From Epiperipatus broadwayi (Eukaryota; Onychophora; Udeonychophora; Euonychophora; Peripatidae): DNA of 64,000 nt. Both the position numbers and the translations under genes were made by a program. The notes under the pieces were generated by a model. The model had not been told where the DNA came from and ran no database searches. It saw only the letters and a program-made list of their open reading frames with translations. Of the stretch, positions 48,251 to 58,130 are shown piece by piece; the stretch's first letter is position 1, and the number at the start of each line of letters is the position of its first letter. The DNA lies in assembly GCA_028023455.1 (NCBI GenBank), contig JAQFVV010012441.1:3037911-3101910 (forward strand), read 5' to 3'.

Positions 48251-48779
48251 ATATTGATATTAAAAGTTTTTAACACGGATGAACCCGCAAAATATGTATT
48301 TTATATATATATCATGGGTAATCAGAAAGATCTCGTCTGGAATGGTTTTATCTACATGTATGCTCAAATATTGATTTGGCAATAAATTTACTGTAAAGAA
48401 AAAATGTGATAGTCATCATTTATTTTGTTTGTTTGTTATTTAGTGATTACAGATACCCAATGTATAGTGTAGTGTGATGGATATTGTTTTTTTAAAGTGC
48501 ATCTATATCCACTCAATTTATAGAATTTAAAGCAAAATATAAATGCTAAAATTAGTGGACGTCTTACATTTTTTTAAAAATCATAATTAATAAAAGTTGA
48601 AAATAAAATGATTGAATTGCTTTTTTGTTTGTTAAAGTTGATATGGTGTTCAAATCTTTCTCGAGGTGGAGAAATAAATGCTTCATCTTTTTTGAAAATC
48701 GGATTCACCTCCCTTCCTATCTTTTTTTTCCCCCAATATAATTCAAAATGAATAATATATAATCGAATAGTTTATTGCT

Positions 48780-48900
48780 CAGGAATTCATAAAAAAAATT
48801 GAGTATGGGAAAGAACTCAATCGCTATCCACAATCTTAACCTCCAGAGTACGTCACTCTACTGCACTAAATTACACTGAGACTATCAAATTCGATTGAAT
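48780..48900 (-). mobile_element. SINE-like copy with tRNA-like head
   Basis: Minus strand: TTTAGTGCAGTAGAGTGACG (A-box-like), a GGAGGTTAAGATTGTGG segment, GCGATTGAGTTC (B-box-like), then GAGCAATAAACTATTCGATT at the 3' end. It aligns with copies at 49.6 and 56.1 kb. Confidence 0.5.
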
Positions 48901-49419
48901 GATGAGAAGGGGGGGGGGATGAAATGTATAATAATTATTGTCTCTAGTTTTTAAATTACATATATTTGTAAATGACTTCAATTAAATTTTATCATTGTTT
49001 TATTTGTATGTTTCCCCCTGTATAATTCTATACATCATTAAATTAGTCTTTGCTTAAGGTTCCAGTTTTTATTAGACATACTAAATACTTAGAAGTGAGT
49101 ATTACATAGGTCTGCAACCTGAAAAAGACAAAGAAATATAATAAATGATTTTTTTTGTCTGTCTAGGAGTTGAAAATTTAGGCAGATAAACAATTTGTGT
49201 CTGAAGATTAAATTGTGATTGATATTAGAAAAGGTTTGTCATTCAAATGAAGCCTTTTATGATAATTTATTGAAATATATAAATATAACCAGCTAAAGTT
49301 TAATTTTGTAAAACATACCAAAATGGGGGGGGGTCAATTTTGATTTTAGAATTATGTCCATAAAATAGATTGTATTCATGGAATTGATAGCATATACATA
49401 AAGTTTTGCATGATTTAGT

Positions 49420-49520
49420 GCTAGATCTTGGGATTCAAGATCTGTAGATTATTGTTCCAATACCATTTTTCCAAAGGTTTGAATTTCCTATGAACTCCCT
49501 GGCAATAAATCATTTGATTG
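49420..49520 (+). mobile_element. SINE-like copy (GCAATAAATCATTTGATT family)
   Basis: It begins TTAGTGCTAGATCTTGGGA and ends CTGGCAATAAATCATTTGATT. The B-box region GGTTTGAATTTCC is recognisable. Confidence 0.5.
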
Positions 49521-49554
49521 TTTTCTTTTATTTTAATGGTAATAATTGAATGGC

Positions 49555-49655
49555 TTTATTGCTTGTGAGTTCCTAAGAAGTTTGACTGTCAGATGCCAGA
49601 ACTGGAATCGATCCATTGACCTTATGCTCTAGAGTCTTCATTGCTGCACTAAACT
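49555..49655 (-). mobile_element. SINE-like copy with tRNA-like head
   Basis: Minus strand: TTTAGTGCAGCAATGAAGAC, CTCTAGAGCATAAGG, a B-box-like GGATCGATTCCAG, and a 3' end AACTCACAAGCAATAAAG. It lies 35 bp from another copy in the opposite orientation. Confidence 0.55.
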
Positions 49656-50894
49656 TTTTAGAGCTTTATTTTAATTGTTTGGTGTGGTTTTTTTTTACTT
49701 TAAATAAACATACACTTGATGTACTTTAGTGACAAATATTAAACAAATCTATACAGATGCATTATATTATAAATGTCAGTGCTAATATGCAGGGCCAGTG
49801 GAAGGTGTTTAGTAAGGCATAATGGTATCGAGTCAAGAGGGGTAGGAAAACGGTGCAGAATTAAGAATAAATTTTTGTTGATATGAATATTAATTAATGC
49901 GACTTCATTCATTATTTTTACAAAATAAAGAAATAAAAACATACAAAAATAAACAATTACTTTTGAAATGCAATTTGTCAATTATATCTTCTTACGCTAG
50001 ATTCTAGATTTACACCGTCCGTATTTCACACCTTGCTATATGATGTGAAAATGGAACAGTCAATTTTACTATTACTATATATTGTTGTGGTTATTTGGTA
50101 TCTCAAAAATAATTTCAAAATTTTTATTGGTTTATTAGAAAAATAATATTATCTTAAATTTATCGTTTCATATAAAAATGTAAAAAAAGATTCAATATGT
50201 CTCCCCCATATTTTTGTAGCATGTGAAATTCTTGTAACAATTTGAAAAAAATCGCAATTTTCCATTTAGTTTTAAAAACAGCACAAAGATAACTTTAAAA
50301 AGAAAAAAGGGGACAATATACTAATAAAATACATAACATTGTATATATGTGAATAAATTAATCAAAATAGGATCAGTACAACAATATTTATATTCGTGTA
50401 TACATTGTGGTAAAACTGTTTACAGTAATGACATAAACTTTAAATGCAATAATTAAATGTGAATGTGCTTCTATATTTAAATATAAAGGAATACTATTTT
50501 AAAATATTCAGAAAAAGTTATTTTAAGTTTGAAATAAAATCTCAATTGTGAGAATAGTAAATAAATAATCATCTATTTTAATATCTGTAATATAAATATT
50601 TTTTGTAACATTGTGATTTGTATATTTAAATTTAATTTAGAAGGGATTTGAACTCAGACTTAATCACTTCTAAATTACATTAATTTCAGTATAAACAATA
50701 CAGTTAAAAATAATCAATTTAAAACAATTGAAATCGACAACTCACTGTAAATAAAAATATTATTTCAATTTTGTTTTAAATTGTTTATTTTTACTTTTAT
50801 ATATAGAAGGCAATATTATTGACAAATTTTAACATTGAAATTTGATCATTTAAAGCAGACAATACAGTATACTTATATTTAAATATTACATATT

Positions 50895-51531
50895 TAAGTT
50901 TATGTAAATAAGTCAATTATTTTATATAGCGCAATGTTTTTTATAAACAATAATATTTAAACAGCATTAAAATGTTGCACATGCACTTTGGATATCAAAT
51001 ATAAAATGAATGAATACTAACACTTCAACCACATGATAAAGTCTTTGGAAAAGGTAGAATGGCCATCTTTCTTTTCGAACCCAAACGCTTTTGTATGGGC
51101 GAATCTTAAGTGTTTGAAAGTGAAAGCGTGAAGATATTAAATAATCACTTTAAATTACTTTTACATGCTTGAATGAATGATGCTGGTGGAATATTATTGT
51201 TTATAAAAAACATCGCACTATATAAAATTATTGACTTATTTACATACATTTAATTTCAAATAAGAATGACGTATTGTAAATTCTAATAAATTTCACCAGC
51301 GTCATTCATTCAAGCATGTAAAAGTAATTTAAAGTGATTATTTAATATCTTCACGCTTTCACTTTCAAACAGTTAAGATTCACCCATACAAAAGCGTTTG
51401 GGTTCGAAAAGATAGATGGCCATTCTATCTTTTCCAAAGACTTTATCATGTGGTTGAAGTGTTAGTATTCATTCATTTTATATTTAAAATCCAAAGCGCA
51501 TGTGCAACAGTTTAATGCTGTTTAAATATTA
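50895..51531. mobile_element. Foldback element family E, about 240-bp arms
   Basis: The left arm (50951-51190) and right arm (51292-51531) are about 95% reverse complementary, including CACTTCAACCACATGATAAA and GTGAAAGCGTGAAGATATTA. The opening TATATAGCGCAATGTTTTTT (50926 on) recurs inverted in the central loop at about 51190-51246, showing two overlapping units in opposite orientation. The short copy at 25.5 kb shares the same opening and arm ends. It is noncoding; no hammerhead core was found. Confidence 0.8.
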
Positions 51532-52624
51532 TATTTAAGTTTATTAAATTTTAATATTTTATTTAAATATTTTAAAATGTTAAGTGCCTATCTCTCAACT
51601 GTCTTAATAAATTACTTATGAAAAATATTAATTTTTGTAAAATGCATTTTAAAAAATTAAATTTAAAAATGTTTTTGATATGGAAAGTTGTAAATTGTTT
51701 TGCCAATGTTAATATGTCAAAAGTTGTTTACTGCTATACTTTAAAGCAAATATTTAAAAAATTGATACACACCTGTATGTCCTTGTTTTAACCCAGTTTT
51801 AAAAATTGATAAAAATAATCTTTGTAAACAATTTTCTTAGAAATGCTAGTGAATTTCACTTCTCAGGAAATTACTAACTATCCACTCTTCACCTATACAA
51901 ATGAAGATAAAGGGAATTTATTGTGATTTTCTTAAAGTTTATCACATAAATGGAATTGATTCAAAAGATAAAATTTTATCATTTATTGTTCTACCAGACC
52001 TAATTCTTTTCCATCCTCTGTGATTTTATAATTAAAGTACCAAAGGTTTTCAATCTTTTTTTTTTTAAAAAAAAAACATTCTAAAATATTTCACTAAGAT
52101 AAAAATATAGGAATTCTTAAAGTCTTTAAATGAAATTTAGGTTATAAAGAATATTTGTTTTTATTTGTTATTTATATATTGTACCAATATTGATATTGGC
52201 ACATATAATTTTATCTAAAAAAATTATCAAAATAATCTTTTGTAAAAGAAAAACGTAAAATTAAATGTTGAAGAGTTTATTACAGTTTGTTTTCAAAAAA
52301 GATAAGAGTCAAATAGTTTTCTATCATTAGTTTTGAAATAAAAGTTAGAAAATAATTAATTAAAAGGGGGGGGGGAGTTTGGTTAGAAAAGTTAAACTAA
52401 AAGTTTTATAAAAGGGAGTAGAGTCTATTATTATTAGTTGAAATATAATTTAAAGTGTAAAAAAAAATACAATCTCTTTTCATTCGAATTAAAGAAAAGT
52501 AATCTTAAAACTAGTTATATATGTGCGTATATATGTGCGATTGTCAATAATAGAATAAATGTATGCGTAATAAATGTTATTATAAATAAATGGAAGTTGT
52601 CATTAAAAAACAAAGTGGTGGCTA
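51532..52624. other. AT-rich noncoding stretch
   Basis: A poly-G run at about 52367-52376 and poly-T/poly-A runs are present. The open frame at 52438-52632 is K/N-rich without a domain. Confidence 0.5.
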
Positions 52625-53696
52625 TTAATTAAAATATAAAACAACACGTTCTGCATGGCTATTACTAATTAAACAATCTTCCAAAACACGTTTATCAAAG
52701 GATTATCAATGAAATTTCGACAACAGATATTGCCGGAAGATATCGAAAAGAAAAACACTTCACAGGTATAAATAGTAAAATTTTATCGGATAATGAGTTC
52801 AGTTCAGAAATTAATTGAATCGGTTAAGTCAAGAGAGAACAATCAGTTGAGTTAATTGTATCCAGAAACAAAATGCAGTGCTGAGCAGCTTCTGGGAACA
52901 CGTGTTTTTCTCCACAGCCTGAAGTCCAATGAAAACAGCAAGATCTGCCTGTGAAATAATGTCAGCGTAACAACTTGGAAATCTTCATCAATATCTAATT
53001 GTTTCCAATAGTAATAATCGTGAATAATAAGGAAACTCATCAAGGAAACGTCCCAGCCAGCTGGAAGAAGCAGCAAACAAGAAGAAAACAAAGTTCTAAA
53101 TCTACGTTCAAAATCCTAGATAAAATATTTGCTTATTTTCGTTTATACCATAATAGCCATTGCATTAAAATTCGTAAAGCCTCCAGAGACAAGTAATTTG
53201 AACTCTATAATCATGCATAAAATGAACTATTGATGTGCGTGTTTGTGAATGCTATATGATTTTATAAATGTCAAACAGTGTTTATGCTTTTCATAAGATA
53301 TAAATTATAGTGTGTTAATTTAAAGTGTGCGTGTGTTATATTATTTTAAAAAAATTTATAAAGATGTTTAAATTTAGTAAATTAATGTTAGTTAATAAAT
53401 TGTCTTAAAATTTAAACTTTATTTGTCGGTCAATTCTTTTTATCAATTCTTTCACCACTAATTATGTATAATCTGTTAGTGATTACCAACAGCTGAGCTA
53501 GTCGTGGATGCTTGGGCGTTGAGTTAGTGGCCATTATTCAAAGTGCATTATTTATTCATTCTTGAATAGATAGCTGGTGCCCGTGTTTATATATATTTTA
53601 TAGGTATCGTTTGGACATACATATTCTCCGAATATGTTCTTCTCTGCCTAAGAGGTCGGTGTTTCGATCGACCCATATTCGAACCCGGTACAATAT
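52625..53696 (-). mobile_element. LTR-like repeat, copy 2 (opposite orientation)
   Basis: On the minus strand it starts TGTACCGGGTTCGAATATGG, matching copy 1 at 18484, and ends near 52625. Shared blocks include GACCGACAAATAAAGTTTAA (minus strand) and CTATTACTAATTAAACAATC (plus strand, 52662). Copy 2 is about 230 bp shorter, and the interiors are heavily diverged, so both insertions are old. Confidence 0.5.
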
Positions 53697-55138
53697 ATAT
53701 ATAGTTGCTTTGTTGAAATAAAGACAAGAGGAAAGCTCAAGTAAAAGAAAGAGCTTCTATAGATAATGTAATTTAAATTATATATAGTATTATAAATTCA
53801 ATATCATGACTCGGTACGTATCTAATTTTTTTGATGAGAGATTATTAATTAATATTATTTATTCATGATTTAAATAAAATAGTTTGTTTTATTAGTCTCC
53901 AATGTTGTCTATGCTGTAACTATTAAAGGCCATATGATGTCTAAAGAATAAGTGCAAATGATTAAATAGTTTGCAATATTCGATAAGAACGATCCCTTTT
54001 GCTTATCAATATAGGTATGTTAAAGACTATGATAATTTATATAATTAATTACTTTTGTGGCAATAAGACTGATGTATAAATAATATTATTGTTTAGTAAA
54101 TGAAAGCTTCTAGAGACATGTGGGGTAGATTTTTATTGATAAATTATTGTGGTGTAGTCTTTTATTGATAAATGTTAACTTAGATAAGCAACTTATGCAA
54201 TAAAAATTTATTTTCAAGTGAATTACTTCAATTTAAAAATGCTTTTGATGTTCTAACTTATATTCATGAAAATGATTTGACTGTTTCATACCCAAATTTG
54301 AACATATCACTAAGAATATTACTAACTATTTCTACAAGTGTAGCTAGTGAAGAGAGCGATCATTTTCAAAATTAAAAATTACAAAAAGATTGGCTGATAA
54401 ATTTCTAAGTGATAGCTAAATGTTGATGATATTGTATGTAAATTTAGTTCTATAAAAGCTCGGAAAGTAAGTTTATAATTATGTAATAGTATTTTTTTTT
54501 TCATTATTATCTTTAATAAAACATTAAAATGTATATAAAATCACAAAGAATTTATTTTATTTTTTTGTTGGAGGGGGGGGGGGCACCAAATATTGTTTTG
54601 CATAAGGGCACTGACATCTCTTCCTCCAGCCCTGCTAATAAACAATTCTGCAAGATTACTAAAAAGTATCCAAAAATTTTGTAAAATAAAAAACGATTGT
54701 CTTAATTTTTATTAAACTAATTTGAATTATTCCATTGTTTTATTTATCTCTAATTTCACTGCACACTTTTGTGTAAAAAATTAAACATAATTAATTGTGC
54801 ACAGAATTGAGTTTTAACTAACATTTTAAAATATTTGTATATCTTTAATTAAAAATATATTAATCTTATTTTTTTGGCAATCATACAAAGTACCTGGGAA
54901 TTAATATTTCATACAAAGATCCACAAAAAATGGATATGTTTTAAATAAAATAGTATTTCATTAATTAAGCTAGAAAATCAAAATATTTCTGTGGTTTTGT
55001 GATCAAGCAAACATCAAATCTTAAAGTAGAATAATTCCATCCTATTTAATCAGGTTAATATTTTTACATATATATTTTTCAGTTGGGAATCTTATTACAA
55101 CTTTCATCCATTAAATGAGTCAAGTGTGCTATAGTATA
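53697..55138. other. AT-rich noncoding stretch
   Basis: A poly-G run at about 54571-54584. No gene, tRNA-like module or repeat copy is recognised. Confidence 0.5.
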
Positions 55139-55233
55139 AACAGTGAGGATTGCCAATTCCTCTACAAGCCCTATGATAAATGCTTAGCCAGAGTTAGCAC
55201 TTAAAATATCTTTGTCAGGAACCCTTCCCCAAA

Positions 55234-55274
55234 CCCCTGACCATGGTTTCGTGCTTTGGCACTCCTCAGAGAGA
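55234..55274 (-). ncRNA. Type I hammerhead ribozyme motif, intact core (family C)
   Basis: Minus strand: TCTCT, CTGAGGA, GTGC-CAAA-GCAC, GAAA, CCATGG, GTC, AGGGG. All invariant core bases are present. Stem I has two G-U pairs. Cleavage would fall after the C complementary to position 55239. Confidence 0.8.
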
Positions 55275-55332
55275 TGTCAGGGTAAGTTTCAGGCATTAGT
55301 TAAAATATCTCTGTCAGGAAACCCTTCCCAAA

Positions 55333-55373
55333 CCCCTGACCATGATTTTGTGCTTTGGCACTCCTCAGAGAGG
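55333..55373 (-). ncRNA. Family C hammerhead with G12-to-A change
   Basis: The layout matches the other copies, but GAAA has become AAAA and stem III reads TCATGG. G12 is a catalytic base, so this copy should be inactive. Confidence 0.65.
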
Positions 55374-55414
55374 TGTCAGGGTAGGTTCAGACAGTGTTTG
55401 AACCTACCCTGACA

Positions 55415-55455
55415 CCTCTCTGAGGAGTGCCAAAGCACAAAACCATGGTCAGGGG
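55415..55455 (+). ncRNA. Family C hammerhead with G12-to-A change, plus strand
   Basis: CCTCT, CTGAGGA, GTGC-CAAA-GCAC, then AAAA in place of GAAA, CCATGG, GTC and AGGGG. It shares the G12 change with the minus copy it faces, which fits descent by inverted duplication or gene conversion. Confidence 0.65.
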
Positions 55456-55805
55456 TTTGGGAAGGGTTTCCTGACAGAGATATTTTAAGTGCTGGCTCTA
55501 GCTAAGCATTTACCATAAAGCTTGTAGAGGAATTGGCAATCATCACTGTTTATAACTTACAAGCTTAAGAGATAGGGTCATGTGATCTATAACTCTTATT
55601 TTGCTATAATATAATTTTTAATCTCTTCATAAGATTTAAGTGAATTATACTCAATTCTAACTATGGAGAAAGTTAATAATGAATAAACAAATAATTGTAT
55701 TATTTTCTTGAAGATTTATGATGATGTGTTTTGGTTGTATTTATATATTGGATTATTTCCATCATCTAATAATAAGTATTTAATGTCTTTAGAAAAATTT
55801 AATTT

Positions 55806-55925
55806 TGACAGGATGGCTCAGTTGGTTAGAGAATTATTTTAAAATTCAATAATCTAAGGGTACAGGTTCAAATTCCATGCTAGTACTGTCACTGGTCAGG
55901 CCAGCATCACCTGAAGGAGAGAGGA
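55806..55925 (+). mobile_element. tRNA-derived SINE head, second family
   Basis: GACAGGA pairs with TACTGTC at 55884-55890 (6 of 7 positions). TGGCTCAGTTGGTTAGAG is a good A-box region and GGTTCAAATTCC a good B box. The spacing is too long for a normal tRNA. A GTCAGGCCAGCATCACCTGA body follows. No other copy is seen in this window. Confidence 0.55.
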
Positions 55926-56034
55926 GAATCTCTTAAAATGTTGTGCATATACTAACCTATTAATAGTTGAATGTAATTGGAAGATTTAAATAAAGTTTAA
56001 ATTTTTCTAAAGGCATTTTATCTACAAATATAAA

Positions 56035-56150
56035 TAATTGTATTGCTTGTGAATTCACAAGAAGTTCAAGCATGGCCGCAGTAGTAGCTGTGAACCATGA
56101 ACTTTGCACTCCAGAGGTCCCTATTCTACCACTAAACTAAATTATGCAGA
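56035..56150 (-). mobile_element. SINE-like copy with tRNA-like head
   Basis: Minus strand: TTTAGTTTAGTGGTAGAATA, GGGACCTCTGGAGTGCAAAG, TTCATGGTTCACAGC, and a 3' end TGTGAATTCACAAGCAATAC, as in the copy at 49.6 kb. Confidence 0.55.
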
Positions 56151-58024
56151 ACATTAAATTAATTTAAGACATATAAAATGTGAAAGCAAGGTTCATTTTT
56201 CAATGTTGGGGAAAAACATTACTTTAAGAATACTAAAATGTCATACAACAGGAAATTTATGAGTAAGATGATTCTAAAAACAAAGAAAATATTCTCCAAT
56301 TTTCAATTGGTTAATAAACGTGAGTTTTTAGCTAGAGACTAAGGACCCTAGGTTAATGTTAATTGATAGGATGAAGGCAGTTAGATGACTGTCAAACAAA
56401 ACTATAATTACAATATAATGTAGTGAAATAGATGTCTGGTTTACCTGTGGGATATAAACAATTATTTCATTGTCCATTGATATATTCGGTATTTTATTAT
56501 TGTAGATAAGAACATATATTTGATATCTTCAGCAATTTTTATTTGTTCTGAATAAAGATTAAGTTAGATAAGTCATGATTTTAAAATAATTTTTGATGGC
56601 ATCCATAAATTTTTGAAAGTGCAAAGATAGAAATAATAAAAAGGTGTATCATCTATTTGGAAATATAGATTAAATAAATATAAATGCCATCTATTCATTA
56701 AGAGGGGGTAAGATTTAAAGTGAGTTCTTAATGGCAAAGCAAATATTAAATACTTGATAAGTGTTCTGGAATAATTATTTGCAACCTCTTTTTTATGCAT
56801 ATTAAATAAGGTTTGAATCCAAGAGAAAGTCGGCAAGTTTTTCAAGTAGTTAATAATTTTTCAAGCAAACTGAGGACATCTGTCAGGTAACCAGCTTGTC
56901 ATCTAATCATTGATTGGTAAATGGGTATCCAGTTAATTTTAGCTAAAAGGCAGAAATCTTCTGGAAGAATTATTAGCCAGCAGTCGATAGTCTAGTAACT
57001 GACGTCTTTTCTTTTCTTTTTTCTCTCTGGAGAGTTGGTAATGCAGGCTAACTGGGGGATAAAGCTTTTTTTTAAAAAGTAATAATAACCAATAGCAGGT
57101 AATTATTACTGGGACAACTTAGGCTTATGAAATTTCGAGTTGAAACCCAACAATACTTCTGCACAATCTGTACATATATATACACACACCCATGTACTTT
57201 TGTTTTAAGTCTAGTTTTTTAAATATACGCACCACTTTTTTTTTTTTTCCAATCATGTCGTTAATCATCATAATTGGTACCATTCTGTAGTATTAAATGG
57301 TTACTACAAGATTGTTTAATACATCGTCATTGCAAATTATTATCTTTTTAATTCGTTTTGTTATTGCTTTTTTCATTAGTTGATTCTCTTAAAATTTTTG
57401 ACATTAGCCGTAGGTGATAAATCATCATTGCTTTTATTTTTATCTTTCCTTCCTTTTCATGTGTTGACTGCTTCTCTTCAGACACGATCATTGTTGTCTA
57501 CATTTTATCTTAAAGAGCTTTCATTTAAGAGTTGAGAGGTTGTTTTTTTTGTTTATCGTCCATCCATCTCACCCACCCCCCGCCATTTTTTTTAAAAAAA
57601 ATCCATTTTAGTTTTTTTTAATTCCTATTTTCATTAAGATTTCTACATTCTTAAAAGAGATAAGTGGAAGATGGGAAATTTTTAAGGAAGAAAAAGAGGA
57701 AGCTACTTCTGTATATTTTGACTGTCATTAACGATTTTACTTGTATCACATGATTCTTTGCTGTCTAGTGATTTAGTTTATGTCATACGATTCTTTCCTG
57801 ATAATATGAAAATGATTAAATATTTTAAGCTTCCATTTAATCAGTTGTTTGGTTTTTTTTTAATTATTTTCTTTTTAGGAGAAAAAATATCGTGACTGAC
57901 GGACTATACAGTGTATGATAATTGGCTAGTAGTTGTTTTGATTGTAATAGGGTTTCTCAAAATGTAACATGGCAGATATTATAATAAGCTTTTTACTTTT
58001 AACATTATTGCATTAATGCCTTGT

Positions 58025-58130
58025 GTGGTTTAGTGACATACTGAAGCTTAAAGTCCACAGATCATGTCCAGTTCTGTTGCTTCCGGGGCAATAAATTCTT
58101 GCGATCTCCTGGGCGATCAAACCATCTGAT
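58025..58130 (+). mobile_element. SINE-like copy (GCAATAAAT...GATT family)
   Basis: It begins GTGGTTTAGTGACATACTGA, then AGATCATGTCCAGTTCTG, GGGGCAATAAATTCTTGCG and CCATCTGATTAAA. The 3' end matches the SINE-like copies at 35.3 and 49.5 kb. Confidence 0.5.

Larger units (their letters stand above)
47757..48308. mobile_element. Penelope-like element 3' ends in a perfect 261-bp foldback (family B)
   Basis: The left arm (47757-48017) and right arm (48048-48308) are reverse complements with no mismatch found by eye, separated by 30 bp (48018-48047). Read outward on either strand, each arm carries the end of a GIY-YIG-type coding sequence, a stop, about 190 bp of UTR with a hammerhead-like site, and an A/T-rich end. 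Only the minus-strand copy keeps the extra codons in the spacer. Inverted terminal copies of this kind are known for Penelope-like elements. A perfect palindrome this long may also challenge assembly. Confidence 0.8.
48309..50894. other. AT-rich stretch with three SINE-like copies
   Basis: No genes. It contains poly-G runs (about 48909 and 49324) and three tRNA-like SINE copies listed separately. The minus frame at 49739-49981 has no recognised domain. Confidence 0.5.
55139..55553. mobile_element. HHR family C foldback with three ribozyme copies
   Basis: Two minus-oriented units in tandem (ribozymes 99 bp apart) face one plus-oriented unit. The inner arms (about 55285-55389 and 55398-55498) are nearly perfect reverse complements around an AGACAGTGTTT loop. 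The outer segment 55139-55205 pairs with about 55481-55553, leaving the extra tandem unit as a large bulge. It is noncoding and shares all its blocks with the solitary copy at 37.6 kb. Confidence 0.85.

Noticed and set aside
47792-48273. Four overlapping open frames on both strands of the palindrome
   Set aside because: Most of each is antisense or UTR of the Penelope-like end; only the 33-codon GIY-YIG tail is meaningful.
46867-48308. CRISPR array or prokaryotic repeat locus
   Set aside because: Repeats are microsatellite or palindromic, no spacer series, and the window is clearly eukaryotic.
48909-48919. G-quadruplex-like poly-G runs (also near 49324, 52367, 54571)
   Set aside because: Single G runs without the four-tract pattern; treated as simple homopolymers.
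55212-55412. 66-codon frame with internal repeats
   Set aside because: It is antisense translation of two tandem family C ribozyme units, not a protein.
55806-55890. Functional tRNA gene (UUU anticodon-like loop)
   Set aside because: The region between anticodon and T arms is too long and the T stem is poor; a SINE body follows.
57125-57165. CTTATGA...GAAACCC string resembling a hammerhead
   Set aside because: G5 is changed, no cleavage triplet follows, and no stem I.
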